Shown here one piece after another: positions 8,870 through 17,802 of a stretch of 64,000 nt of DNA. How positions within the stretch are numbered: the stretch's first letter is position 1; each line of letters begins with the position of its first letter. The stretch covers positions 62,001 to 126,000 of the forward strand of contig NZ_JAYGIM010000011.1 in NCBI RefSeq assembly GCF_034930985.1, in the 5' to 3' direction. The notes beneath the pieces were generated by a model. The model was not told the DNA's origin and made no database searches. It saw only the letters and a list, made by a program, of their open reading frames with translations. Both the position numbers and the translations under genes were made by a program. The DNA comes from Arcicella lustrica. GTDB taxonomy: Bacteria; Bacteroidota; Bacteroidia; Cytophagales; Spirosomataceae.

Positions 8870-9772
8870 ATGAAAAAGTCAGTTTTAGCAATCGCAATTT
8901 TAGTTTCTCTTTTTACTAACAACCTAATGGCCCAAAACAAAAGAGTGCCAGCTTCGGAAGGCCGAGCAGAGTACATAGAAGTAGAAAAAAATGTACGCCT
9001 ACATGTAACTGACCTTGGGAATGGCAAACCTATCGTCTTAGTTCACGGCTGGCCATTAAGCGATGCCATGTATGAATATCAATACCAATATTTGGTTCAG
9101 AAAGGATTTAGAGTTATTGGTATTACATTACGAGGTTTTGGAAAGTCAGACAAACCATTTGGAGCTTATAATTATGATGTGTATGCTGATGATATTAAAG
9201 TTGTTTTAGACCAATTGGGTATCAAAAATGCAACATTGGGAGGTTTCTCAATGGGAGGTGCAATATCATTACATTATGTTGCCAGACACAACGCCGCTCA
9301 TGTGAGTAAACTTGCCTTGTTTGGAGCTGCGGCACCTGTTTGGACTAAAAGAGCCGACTTTGCCATTGGATTTACTAAGGATCAAGTAAATGAACTCATT
9401 GATTTGAGCCGTACCAATAGACCTCAATTATTAGAGAATTTCGGTAAAATATTTGCCGCCTCTGAAACATCTGTATCAGCTGGAATGGGAAATTGGTTGG
9501 GAGGAATCAATCTGGAAGCATCTCCTTATGCAACAACACAAAGTCTAATCGCTTTGAGAGACACTGACTTACGTCCAGAATTGAGTAAAATAACGATACC
9601 AGTAGCTATTTTCCACGGAGTGAAAGATAAAATCTGTGACTTTGCTTTGGCTACAGAAATGCAAAAGGGTCTTAAGAATTCGACTATCATTCGATTTGAA
9701 AATAGTGGACACGGCTTATTTATTGAAGAAATGGGAAAGTTCAACATTGAATTAGAGAAATTTGCGAAATAA
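8870..9772 (+). CDS. Secreted alpha/beta hydrolase (non-heme chloroperoxidase-like)
   Basis: From ATG 8870 a 300-residue protein starts with a signal peptide ending at MAQ (residues 1-22). The alpha/beta-hydrolase fold shows the oxyanion segment VLVHGWPLS, a nucleophile elbow GGFSMGG with Ser127, an acid Asp253 (HGVKDKI) and a catalytic His281 (NSGHGLF), so the triad is complete. The sequence style (RGFGKSDKPFGAYNYDVYADD) is that of the bacterial non-heme chloroperoxidase/arylesterase group, normally cytoplasmic; this one is exported. It probably hydrolyses an ester or lactone in the periplasm. It follows an AraC regulator and may be under its control. The start at 8816 would precede the signal peptide and is rejected. 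Confidence 0.85.
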   Translation: MKKSVLAIAILVSLFTNNLMAQNKRVPASEGRAEYIEVEKNVRLHVTDLGNGKPIVLVHGWPLSDAMYEYQYQYLVQKGFRVIGITLRGFGKSDKPFGAYNYDVYADDIKVVLDQLGIKNATLGGFSMGGAISLHYVARHNAAHVSKLALFGAAAPVWTKRADFAIGFTKDQVNELIDLSRTNRPQLLENFGKIFAASETSVSAGMGNWLGGINLEASPYATTQSLIALRDTDLRPELSKITIPVAIFHGVKDKICDFALATEMQKGLKNSTIIRFENSGHGLFIEEMGKFNIELEKFAK

Positions 9773-10286
9773 TAAAGAGGTTGTTTTTCCTTAATTGAGG
9801 TTTAGAACAAAGGTGTCTTGCCTTGAAATAGCGATACAGGATTTATAGTGATTTAAGATACAAATTTTAGTTTATAACATTCATGTACTCTCTCTAAAAA
9901 ATATTTAACTATAGATAATCTTTGACATCATGTTCTTGAGCCTTTTAGTTCAAAGTAAGATTACTTATTACCAACATTAATTAGATAGTCTGAACATTAG
10001 TCATCGTAATCATTTTTTCTTACTCAAAAGATTTGAGCAACTATGTCTCAATTAAGGTGAATTAAAACGTATTTTAGCATAATCTTAAAAAGGAAACGTT
10101 ATGCTAAAATACGTTTTATGAATTTGCTATTACCTTAACACTAATATTTTAGTAATATCCAAAGGAAAATTAAAAATCCATAGATTTTACAGTTATCAAC
10201 TCTTTTTCTTGAGTTTTCAATTTCAAAATCTTTTGTAGTTAATTTTTAGGGAGGGTGGAGAAATATGTTTTTGTTAATTACACTTG
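9773..10286. other. Gene-free stretch between convergent genes
   Basis: About 510 bases of AT-rich DNA between the hydrolase and the convergent NUDIX-regulator gene. I find no convincing reading frame or RNA. The only structure is the 19-bp inverted repeat at 10064-10117. Confidence 0.6.
10064..10117. repeat. Perfect 19-bp inverted repeat
   Basis: AAAACGTATTTTAGCATAA (10064-10082) is repeated as its exact reverse complement at 10099-10117, with a 16-base spacer. It is far from either gene end (about 290 and 170 bases) and lacks an adjacent T tract, so a simple terminator is not the obvious reading. A small palindromic mobile or repetitive element is an alternative. Confidence 0.7.
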
Positions 10287-11024
10287 CTAACTTTTAAATT
10301 TATATAAGTATGGTGCTTTATTTTTTGCACCTGTATATTTTTTTTCAAGCCTTTCTAATACATTCAATTCTAATATTTTCTTCTGAAAATTAGTCCTTAC
10401 GAACTCTTTTTCATAAATAGTTTCATACAACTCCTGTATTTCTTTAATCGTAAACGTTTCTGGAAGTAGTTTAAATGCACTTATTTTTTCGTCTAAATCT
10501 ACTCTTAGAGCATTTCTTGCTTCTATAACAATTTGTTTATGATCCATAATCATTTCAGGTATGTCCTTTATATTGAACCAACTAATAGATTGGTCTAATG
10601 AGCTTTTTTGTGGCACAACTTTGTTAATGTCCACTAAAGCATAATATCCAATAGAAATAAATCTTTTAGTAAACCATTCATGTTCTCTGGTAGCCATATT
10701 TTGATCACTCACAATATCAGGATTGAGTGCCGTTAACTTATCAAGGAAAGCTGTGCTATTTCTTTTAGCTTGTCCAAATACCTGAAATTGCTCTAAATAT
10801 ACATTTTCAAGTCCTGTTCTTTCATGAAGAATTCTTTTTGCGGCATCATCTACATCTTCGTCTTGAAAGACAAATCCACTTGGTAGTGCAAAAAAATCCC
10901 CATTAAATATTAGTTTAGGAACTAATACTTTTATCTCTTTATTAGAATACCCCAGAATAACACAATCAATGGTTATTTGATGAATATAATTTAGTTTACT
11001 TGGGGCATAATTTTTTAATTCCAT
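10287..11024 (-). CDS. NUDIX-domain transcriptional regulator (NrtR/AraR-like)
   Basis: A 245-residue protein with an N-terminal NUDIX fold and a C-terminal winged-helix segment (TFTIKEIQELYETIYEKEF...RTNFQKKIL, ending KNKAPYLYKF). The NUDIX box is degenerate: after GFVFQDE it reads RILHERTGL where an active hydrolase has REUxEExGU, so the Glu pair is incomplete. That fits the NrtR family, in which the domain has become an effector sensor. In Bacteroidota, relatives such as AraR control sugar catabolism. It is divergent from the secreted small protein and the glycoside hydrolase cluster beginning at 11693, which it probably regulates. The effector is unknown, perhaps a sugar or sugar phosphate. 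Confidence 0.85.
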   Translation of the reverse strand: MELKNYAPSKLNYIHQITIDCVILGYSNKEIKVLVPKLIFNGDFFALPSGFVFQDEDVDDAAKRILHERTGLENVYLEQFQVFGQAKRNSTAFLDKLTALNPDIVSDQNMATREHEWFTKRFISIGYYALVDINKVVPQKSSLDQSISWFNIKDIPEMIMDHKQIVIEARNALRVDLDEKISAFKLLPETFTIKEIQELYETIYEKEFVRTNFQKKILELNVLERLEKKYTGAKNKAPYLYKFKS

Positions 11025-11130
11025 GAAGTTTTAAATGTTTTATTTATATGAATGAATTGGAGTAATCTCTATCAATTCATCTAAGTTAGATACTAGTTTT
11101 TGACTAATTACACACTATTAGTGTATGTAT

Positions 11131-11170
11131 TTTTTGTTTTTGAATATTAATAAGTATTCAAAAACAAAAA
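11131..11170. repeat. Perfect 16-bp inverted repeat
   Basis: TTTTTGTTTTTGAATA (11131-11146) and TATTCAAAAACAAAAA (11155-11170) are exact reverse complements with an 8-base spacer, about 110 bases upstream of the NUDIX-regulator start codon. The position suits an autoregulatory site, but the low complexity also allows a structural role. Confidence 0.55.
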
Positions 11171-11188
11171 TTCCATCATTAAATGATT

Positions 11189-11211
11189 ATCAAACTGCAT
11201 TTCAGTTTGAT
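11189..11211. repeat. 9-bp inverted repeat ATCAAACTG/CAGTTTGAT
   Basis: ATCAAACTG (11189-11197) and CAGTTTGAT (11203-11211) pair exactly across 5 bases, just after the 16-bp repeat. Likely a second protein-binding site or hairpin in the same control region. Confidence 0.45.
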
Positions 11212-11443
11212 GGTGATATCGCACAAAATTACACTTATTTAGATTTTTTTTCTTGTCGTCATTTTAATGCCTTTCCTACTCAAGATATGACTCTCTGATT
11301 CTTGTAAAAATCCTTATGCTTACAAATGTATTAAAAAAATAAAATTTATAGTATAAAAAATATACAATATGATTTTTTTTTATAATTTTGTCATGGAATA
11401 ATTAAATAAATGATGAAATGACTGTGCATGTATTCAAATAAGT

Positions 11444-11463
11444 CTATACCTAATTAGGTATAG
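11444..11463. promoter_or_regulatory. 20-bp perfect palindrome, candidate NUDIX-regulator operator
   Basis: CTATACCTAATTAGGTATAG is its own reverse complement over all 20 bases. It lies in the middle of the divergent region between the NUDIX regulator and the 11693 gene, where the operator of a dimeric regulator would be expected. Confidence 0.55.
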
Positions 11464-11627
11464 CTAGTACTCATACAAATGTTTTACAATTGAGTTTCAT
11501 ATTTCAGTTGATACTAAATATGACTACGTATATTGTTAAGAGTAGGCTAATGAGTGGGCTGAGATTTTGACAAAGTACAACTCACACAAAGGATGCCTTT
11601 CGGCAGAAGATACAGTTGGTGCTTTGC

Positions 11628-11660
11628 TTTGAAAAGGAATTTATGCTTAAATAATTTTTG
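11628..11660 (+). promoter_or_regulatory. Bacteroidota-type promoter candidate
   Basis: A TTTG at 11628-11631 (a second one lies at 11623) is followed 20 bases later by TAATTTTTG at 11652-11660. This is close to the -33 TTTG / -7 TAnnTTTG pair of Bacteroidota housekeeping promoters, with one extra base in the -7 element. It is 32 bases upstream of the ATG at 11693. Confidence 0.45.
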
Positions 11661-11692
11661 TAATCAATTTTTAACTTTAACTAATCAAAACA

Positions 11693-12073
11693 ATGAACAA
11701 ATCAATTATTATTTTATTGACTTTATTCTTCGGAATAACCCTTAATGGCTTATCTCAAAGCACTACTCCCAAAGATTTTTTTGTAGGGAAATGGGAATTT
11801 ACAGTTATGGGAACGCCTAATGGAGATGCTAAATTTTCAACCAATTTAATTCGTAAGGATGGAAAATTAACAGGAGAACTATCTGATCCAACTAACCCAA
11901 CCAAAGAAAAAATTGCTATTACTAAAATTGAAGATAGCGCTGACAAAATCACAATCTACTTCACTTCAAGTGGTTATGATGTAAACTTGGAAATGTCTAA
12001 AACTGATGAAAACACCTTAAAAGGAAGTATGATGGGAATGTTTGATGCTAAAGGTATAAGATTAAAAGAATAG
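11693..12073 (+). CDS. Small secreted beta-rich protein of unknown function
   Basis: A 126-residue protein: a signal peptide (to GLSQ, about residue 22) and then a compact all-beta domain (DFFVGKWEFTVMGTPNGDA, KDGKLTGEL, KITIYFTSSGYDVNLEM, NTLKGSMMGMFDAKG). The alternation and the opening GKWEF resemble small lipocalin-like barrels, which bind hydrophobic ligands, but I cannot name a family. It is the first gene after the divergent control region and is separated from the TonB receptor by two hairpins. A role in holding a substrate or aglycone for the cluster is only a guess. Confidence 0.6.
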   Translation: MNKSIIILLTLFFGITLNGLSQSTTPKDFFVGKWEFTVMGTPNGDAKFSTNLIRKDGKLTGELSDPTNPTKEKIAITKIEDSADKITIYFTSSGYDVNLEMSKTDENTLKGSMMGMFDAKGIRLKE

Positions 12074-12132
12074 TATAAACTATCCTAGATTAAAATATCG
12101 AGTACAAATTAAATAGTGTTTAGTGTTAAAAA

Positions 12133-12167
12133 AATTAGTCAATGGTCAAAATAACCATTGACTAATT
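12133..12167 (-). terminator. Strong hairpin with T tract on the minus strand
   Basis: A 14-bp perfect stem (12133-12146 with 12154-12167; core ATTAGTCAATGGT) has a run of seven A residues on its left. Read on the minus strand it is a canonical rho-independent terminator; on the plus strand it lacks a T tract. It may stop antisense transcription or act as a weak hairpin after the 11693 gene. Confidence 0.6.
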
Positions 12168-12198
12168 CTGAGTGTGGGTATGGCCACTCACACTCAGA
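12167..12198 (+). repeat. Second hairpin directly abutting the first
   Basis: TCTGAGTGTG (12167-12176) and CACACTCAGA (12189-12198) form a 10-bp perfect stem with a 12-base loop, 46 bases before the TonB-receptor start. It could be an mRNA processing or attenuation structure, or an operator. Confidence 0.5.
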
Positions 12199-12244
12199 GT
12201 AAAATGTTTCATTTCGATTTCCCTAAAACAAAACATACAAAAAT

Positions 12245-15175
12245 ATGAAGAAAAATTATTACTCGTATGTACAAACCTTCAGATTATCATTTTTTCAAGG
12301 ATTAGTACTATTAGGTACTGCATTTGTGCCTAACGTAGTTCAAGCATCAGTTGGACTTACGGCAATTAAGTATGAGAAAAAAATCAGTGTTTCCATCACA
12401 GGAACTATTATTGGCGAGAAAAAAGAACCTGTAGTAGGAGCAACGATTATGGTGAAAGGAACAAAACAGGGTGTAATTACAGATTTATCTGGTCATTTTA
12501 AAATAGAAGTGACAGACCCCAACAGTACTCTTGTCATCTCTTCTGTCGGTTATGTAACAAAGGAGGTTACTTTATCAGGTAGAACTTCCTTGACAATCGA
12601 ACTTCTCGAAGATGTTGATGCTTTAGAAGAAGTTGTTGTAACAGGAGTATTCGACAAACGTAGCCGTATGGAGTCATCTGTTGCCATTTCTGTGTTGAAT
12701 ACAAGACAAATACAGATGCAAGCCCCACTTAGTGCGGCAGATTTACTAAAAAATATATCAGGAGTTTTTGTCAATTCAGCCCCCGGAGAAATCCGTAATA
12801 CTGTTACTTCTCGTGGAGTGACAACAGGAGGAATTGATGGCTCAAGTGGTTATTATTATGTTTCAATGCAAGAAGACGGCTTGCCTGTATTTAATGGAAC
12901 TTTTGGGACTTTTGGTCCAGATTACTTTTTGCGCTCTGATATCACTATTGGGAAACTTGAAGCAGTAAAAGGTGGTACAGCTTCTATTTTAGGCAACAAT
13001 GCCCCTGGAGGAATCTTTAACTACGTATCAAAGACAGGAGGAACTGAATTTGCGGGCGAAGTAAGGGGCAAATATGGTTTAGAGGGAAATGGCATAAACC
13101 CTTACTATCGTTTCGAAGCAAATTTTGGTGGACCTTTATCAAAAGATAAGACCTTAACGTATAATATTGGGGGGTTCTGGAGACAAAATGATGGGGCAAG
13201 ATATCCGGGTTATCCAATGAATGAAGGTGGACAAGTAAAGGCAAACGTAGTAAAACATTTTAAAAACAGTTCAGTAAAGTTTTATGCAAAATATTTGAAC
13301 GATAGAAATACATGGTTTGAATATTTACCAACTGTAGGCTTTACGAATCCTCAGTTAGTACCAGGGTTTGAGCAAACCAACTCTGTGATGATTCCACCTG
13401 TTACGGCTGAATACACAATCAATGATACAGGTGAAAAACAGACCTTTGATTCAAGGGATAAAATTCATTCTAAAGAGCTATCTTTTTCATTGAATTATGA
13501 TTTACATTTTGGAAAAGGATGGACTTTTGAAAATAAATTCAAATATTCTGATAAATCATCTTTTTGGAATGCTACTTCTGTTCCTTATCCTATTGCAGTG
13601 GATAATGTGATTTTTTATGGATTAAATAATTTAGCTGGAAAATTTGGCACTTATGATTTCAATGATTTAGCTACTGGACGGAATTTATTAAAGGTAAATC
13701 AAGGGCTAAATTTCGTTAATGGTGTACCCGCAGGAATTAAATTTAGTGTATTGAATGGAAGTTTGCCGGGTGCTAATGCTTCTCCTAATTCTTTAATTTT
13801 CAATCCATTAGTTGTCTTTGATAATAAAGGAAATGAATTTATAGAAAATGCTACTTTATCTAGAAAAATTAACCACATGAGTTTTACGGGTGGTATTTTT
13901 TATAGTGTTTCAGATATTAGCCGTAAAAATCCAAGTGGAGTAGGTACAATGTATAATCAAATGACTTCTCCACGTATAAGCCCTACAGCTATTACCTACA
14001 CAGATGCTAAAGGAGTGGTTTACCAAGTCACAAATCCGGATGGTATAACTGGAGGAATGGGAAGAAGTGTTGCAACATCCATTTTTAATGTTACACAAAA
14101 TCAATTAGCAACTTTCTTTGGACATAACTGGGAAATTTCACCAAAATTGAACTTGGATTGGGGAGTACGCTATGAAACAATTCGTGTAAAAGGAACAAAC
14201 CAAATAGCTACTCAATTTGCAGCAACAGATGGCGGTACAGATAAAAACCCTTTAACATTATATGATAACTACTCTGCTAAAATTACAAAAAAGTATTCTT
14301 ATGATAAACCTATTGAAACATTCTCGTTTTCTGGAGGATTAAATTATAGGTTTAATGATGGTCTAGCTATTTACGGTCGTTATTCGCAAGGAAGTAAATC
14401 GCCAGATTTAAGCATGTTCTTGAATGTAAGTGCTACTGCTGATGAGCGTTTTATTAACCCAATTGCACAGAAAATACAACAAGTTGAGGCTGGTATTAAA
14501 CTGAAAAAAGGCAATGCAAGCTTATTTATCACGCCATTTTATAGCTTGTTAAGTAATGTTCCTCAACAAGTTCAAGGACAAGAAACTGCCGATGTATCAA
14601 CACTTTATGTTACGCCAGTTGTGTATAATAAATACCAAACACAGGGAATTGAATTTGAATCAAATTATGCTTTTACGAAGAAATTCAGCGTAAGAGCAGT
14701 GGCAACATTTCAAAAATCAGTCGCTCTTGATTATGGTACTTGGGACTTAGGAGCGAATGGGAATGCAGATGACAAAGTTGTTTATTATTCAGGTAATGAA
14801 ACCGATAATAATGCAAGAGTGATATTACGAGTATCGCCATCATATACGACAGGTAAATTATTTGCTTCAATAGATTGGTCTTATATGGGTAGTAGAATGG
14901 CAAATGTTGCAAATACATTTAAACTACCTTCATTCAATCAGTCAAATCTAAACGTAGGCTATACAGTTAACAAAAACATTTCATTACAAGCCAATATTAA
15001 TAATCTCTTTAATCAAAATGGTGTAATGTCATGGTCTGCTCCTGGTTCATTCCCAGCATCATTGAATACCCAAGGCTTTACAAAGGCGAACTTAGAGGCT
15101 AATCCTAATGCCGTGTATTATACACTAAGTTTACCTCCAAGAGCTTATTTTTTAACACTCAGTTACAAATTTTAA
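12245..15175 (+). CDS. TonB-dependent outer-membrane receptor without SusD partner
   Basis: A 976-residue receptor. After the signal peptide (about 1-35) a carboxypeptidase-regulatory-like domain spans about 48-122 (GTIIGEKKEPVVGATIMVKG). A plug domain follows (LEEVVVTGVFDKRSRMES, then ADLLKNISGVFVNSAPGEI, SRGVTTGG) and then a large beta-barrel ending in ...AYFLTLSYKF, with the C-terminal Phe typical of outer-membrane barrels. It lacks the typical SusC signature, and no SusD gene is adjacent, so it is probably a stand-alone receptor for a smaller ligand. It heads the locus that includes GH2, GH79-like and GH106 enzymes and probably imports their substrate or products. A terminator-like hairpin separates it from GH2. 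Confidence 0.88.
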   Translation: MKKNYYSYVQTFRLSFFQGLVLLGTAFVPNVVQASVGLTAIKYEKKISVSITGTIIGEKKEPVVGATIMVKGTKQGVITDLSGHFKIEVTDPNSTLVISSVGYVTKEVTLSGRTSLTIELLEDVDALEEVVVTGVFDKRSRMESSVAISVLNTRQIQMQAPLSAADLLKNISGVFVNSAPGEIRNTVTSRGVTTGGIDGSSGYYYVSMQEDGLPVFNGTFGTFGPDYFLRSDITIGKLEAVKGGTASILGNNAPGGIFNYVSKTGGTEFAGEVRGKYGLEGNGINPYYRFEANFGGPLSKDKTLTYNIGGFWRQNDGARYPGYPMNEGGQVKANVVKHFKNSSVKFYAKYLNDRNTWFEYLPTVGFTNPQLVPGFEQTNSVMIPPVTAEYTINDTGEKQTFDSRDKIHSKELSFSLNYDLHFGKGWTFENKFKYSDKSSFWNATSVPYPIAVDNVIFYGLNNLAGKFGTYDFNDLATGRNLLKVNQGLNFVNGVPAGIKFSVLNGSLPGANASPNSLIFNPLVVFDNKGNEFIENATLSRKINHMSFTGGIFYSVSDISRKNPSGVGTMYNQMTSPRISPTAITYTDAKGVVYQVTNPDGITGGMGRSVATSIFNVTQNQLATFFGHNWEISPKLNLDWGVRYETIRVKGTNQIATQFAATDGGTDKNPLTLYDNYSAKITKKYSYDKPIETFSFSGGLNYRFNDGLAIYGRYSQGSKSPDLSMFLNVSATADERFINPIAQKIQQVEAGIKLKKGNASLFITPFYSLLSNVPQQVQGQETADVSTLYVTPVVYNKYQTQGIEFESNYAFTKKFSVRAVATFQKSVALDYGTWDLGANGNADDKVVYYSGNETDNNARVILRVSPSYTTGKLFASIDWSYMGSRMANVANTFKLPSFNQSNLNVGYTVNKNISLQANINNLFNQNGVMSWSAPGSFPASLNTQGFTKANLEANPNAVYYTLSLPPRAYFLTLSYKF

Positions 15176-15186
15176 CGTGGGTAATT

Positions 15187-15225
15187 TAAAGGACATGATA
15201 TGAAGTATCAGTATCATGTCCTTTA
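15187..15225 (+). terminator. Hairpin after the TonB receptor
   Basis: TAAAGGACATGATA (15187-15200) pairs perfectly over 14 bp with 15212-15225. Only a short T run (CTTTA) overlaps its end. It is probably a partial terminator that sets the receptor:enzyme ratio, or a 3'-end stabiliser. Confidence 0.6.
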
Positions 15226-15315
15226 CTCAAAATTCACACGTAAAACTGTTCCTATTTTATATAAACCATTACACCAGTTATCGTCTTTTCAAAATCTAAT
15301 TAAACAGTTTAAGAA

Positions 15316-17766
15316 ATGGTATCAAATAAAAACTTAGGGGCTATTATAGGAGGATCTATAGCGCCATTCTTATTTTTATTTCATTCATCCTTGGCACAAG
15401 GAGGGAACAAAATAATTGAGTCAAGAAGAAATATTCCTTTTGATAGTGATTGGCTTTTTAGTAAAGATAAAGTTGCTAATGCCCAGCAAATTGCATTCAA
15501 CGATACTCAATGGCGAAAATTAGATATTCCACATGATTGGAGTATCGAAGATTTGCCAAATCAAAAAAAGGATACTATTATTGGTCCTTTCGATAGAAAA
15601 AGTATGGGGTCTATTTTCACAGGATTTACCAAAGGAGGCACGGCTTGGTATCGGAAAAAGTTTAAAACAGACAAAGTATTTCAAAACAAGCAAGTAAGTA
15701 TTTATTTCGATGGCATTTATATGAACTCGGATGTTTGGTTAAATGGACATTATTTGGGAAATCATCCGAATGGATATACTCCTTTTTATTATGATTTAAC
15801 GCCTTATCTAAATCCACTTGGTCAAGAAAATGTACTGGCTGTACAAGTAAGAAATGAAGGAATGAATTCTCGCTGGTATAGCGGTTCGGGTATTTATCGA
15901 CATGCTTCACTGATTGTAACCGATCCAACACATATTGCTACGTGGGGCGTTTATGTAACTACACCTTTGATAGACAAGCAAAAGGCTACAGTGAAAATAC
16001 ACACAACTATTATTAATGAAAGACAAAATCCTCAAAGTTTGAGTTTGGTTTCCAAAATCGTAGCTCCAAATGGAAAAATAGTTGGTCAAGCAACTCAAAA
16101 AATAAATACAAAGAGTCCAACGGATCAACAAATAATTGTCAGTAATCCTAATTTATGGACACTCGAAGCACCTACGCTTTATACGCTCATTTCCGAAATT
16201 AAAGAAAGTAATAAAACAATTGACCGAGTAGAAACACCTTTTGGAATCAGAAGTATTCATGTAGATGCACAAAACGGATTTACCTTAAACGGTAAAAGAG
16301 TTTTATTGAAAGGAGGCTGTGTTCATCACGATAATGGTCCTTTGGGTGCGGCGGCTATTGATCGTGCAGAGGAACGAAAAATAGAAATTCTTAAAAAGAA
16401 TGGCTTTAATGCCATACGCCTAAGCCATAATCCGCCCTCAAAACAATTTCTTGATATTTGTGATAGATTGGGAATGTTGGTAATAGACGAGGCTTTTGAC
16501 GCATGGGAAAAAGCTAAATTGCCGCATGATAGTCATACATTTTTTAAAGATTGGTGGCAAAAAGATTTAGATGCGATGCTTCTTCGAGATAGAAATCATC
16601 CTTCTATTATTATGTGGAGTATTGGAAATGAGATTCCTGAAAGAGTAGATAGCTTACAAACCGCAAAAAAATTAGTTGATAGAGTCCATTTAATAGACCC
16701 TACTCGCCCAGTAACAGAAGCACTTTGCAAATTTTGGGATAAACCTACTTATAAATGGGACACAACCGCTAATGCTTTCGCTCTTTTAGATGTTGGTGGC
16801 TATAATTACGAATGGCAAAGGTATGAAGCTGACCATGAAAAATATCCTAATAGAATTATGGTAGGGTCGGAGTCTCTCCCTAAAGATGCTTTAGAAAACT
16901 GGAATTTAGTAGAAAAACACCCTTATATCATTGGAGATTTTGTTTGGACGGCTTTTGATTATCTCGGAGAAGCCTCAACAGGTAATGCAACTTACGATAA
17001 AATGGAAAAGAAAGTAAGGCTATTGAAGTATCCTTGGTTTAATGCTTGGTGTGGAGATATCGATTTGGTAGGCAACAAAAAGCCACAATCTTATTACAGA
17101 GATGTTGTTTGGAGAAACAGCCCTATCGAAATGGCAGTACATGAACCCATTGCTGAAGGTATGGTCGAAAATATAAGTGATTGGGGATGGCCTTTAGAGA
17201 AACAAAGCTGGTCATGGCATGGTGCAGAAGGTAAACCATTGCAAGTAAGAGTATTTTCAAGGGCTTCATTTGTGCGTTTATATCTGAATAACCAACTTAT
17301 TGATGAACAAAAAATAGCCCCCAATAGTATTACGGCAAGATTTCAAGTGCCTTATCAAACTGGTACACTCAAAGCTGTAAATGTTGAAAATGGTATTGAA
17401 ACCCAAAGTGTTGTATTAAAAACGGTAGGAACAGCCAATAAAATTCGCTTAACAGCCGACCGCACTAAAATTAAAGCGAGCAGAAACGATTTGTCTTTTG
17501 TTGCAGTCGAAATCGTAGATGAAAATAATCAAGTTGTACCAACTGCCAATGTGCCGATTCAATTCTCAATCAGTGGCGAAGGTGAATTGGCTGGTGTAGG
17601 TAGTGCAAGTCCAACCGAAATGGCAAGTTTTCAGCAACCTAAGCGAAATACTACTAATGGAAAATGCTTGGCGATACTTAGGCCTACAGGTAAAAAGGGG
17701 AATATTATTTTGAAAGCATACTCAAACGGGCTAACGGCTGCTCAAATCGTTATTAGTACTCAATGA
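15316..17766 (+). CDS. Glycoside hydrolase family 2 (beta-galactosidase-like), secreted
   Basis: An 816-residue protein with an N-terminal signal segment (to SSLAQ, about residue 27). It has the GH2 order: sugar-binding jelly roll (WRKLDIPHDWSIE, GTAWYRKKF, GIYMNSDVWLNGHYLG), immunoglobulin-like domain, TIM barrel, and C-terminal beta domains with an invasin-like Ig segment. The acid/base is Glu439 in IMWSIGNEIPE and the nucleophile is Glu519 in MVGSES, so the active site looks intact. The architecture matches Bacteroidota exo-beta-galactosidases, though GH2 also holds glucuronidases and others. Neighbouring GH79-like and GH106 enzymes suggest it trims one sugar of a Rha/Gal/GlcA-containing glycoside in the periplasm. 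Confidence 0.88.
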   Translation: MVSNKNLGAIIGGSIAPFLFLFHSSLAQGGNKIIESRRNIPFDSDWLFSKDKVANAQQIAFNDTQWRKLDIPHDWSIEDLPNQKKDTIIGPFDRKSMGSIFTGFTKGGTAWYRKKFKTDKVFQNKQVSIYFDGIYMNSDVWLNGHYLGNHPNGYTPFYYDLTPYLNPLGQENVLAVQVRNEGMNSRWYSGSGIYRHASLIVTDPTHIATWGVYVTTPLIDKQKATVKIHTTIINERQNPQSLSLVSKIVAPNGKIVGQATQKINTKSPTDQQIIVSNPNLWTLEAPTLYTLISEIKESNKTIDRVETPFGIRSIHVDAQNGFTLNGKRVLLKGGCVHHDNGPLGAAAIDRAEERKIEILKKNGFNAIRLSHNPPSKQFLDICDRLGMLVIDEAFDAWEKAKLPHDSHTFFKDWWQKDLDAMLLRDRNHPSIIMWSIGNEIPERVDSLQTAKKLVDRVHLIDPTRPVTEALCKFWDKPTYKWDTTANAFALLDVGGYNYEWQRYEADHEKYPNRIMVGSESLPKDALENWNLVEKHPYIIGDFVWTAFDYLGEASTGNATYDKMEKKVRLLKYPWFNAWCGDIDLVGNKKPQSYYRDVVWRNSPIEMAVHEPIAEGMVENISDWGWPLEKQSWSWHGAEGKPLQVRVFSRASFVRLYLNNQLIDEQKIAPNSITARFQVPYQTGTLKAVNVENGIETQSVVLKTVGTANKIRLTADRTKIKASRNDLSFVAVEIVDENNQVVPTANVPIQFSISGEGELAGVGSASPTEMASFQQPKRNTTNGKCLAILRPTGKKGNIILKAYSNGLTAAQIVISTQ

Positions 17767-17802
17767 AATAAAACACGCTTTACTTTCACTATAAATGTTA
17801 TT

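Larger units (their letters stand above)
11025..11692. other. Long divergent regulatory region with several palindromes
   Basis: About 670 bases between the NUDIX regulator and the catabolic cluster. There is no credible reading frame. It holds three inverted repeats, at 11131-11170, 11189-11211 and 11444-11463, and a promoter-like motif at 11628-11660, listed separately. Confidence 0.6.

Noticed and set aside
11131..11170. Terminator for the NUDIX-regulator gene
   Set aside because: The repeat lies upstream of that minus-strand gene's start, not after its stop.
12245..15175. Calling the receptor a SusC with a lost SusD
   Set aside because: The typical SusC signature is missing and there is no SusD remnant in the following gap, so a stand-alone TonB receptor is the simpler reading.
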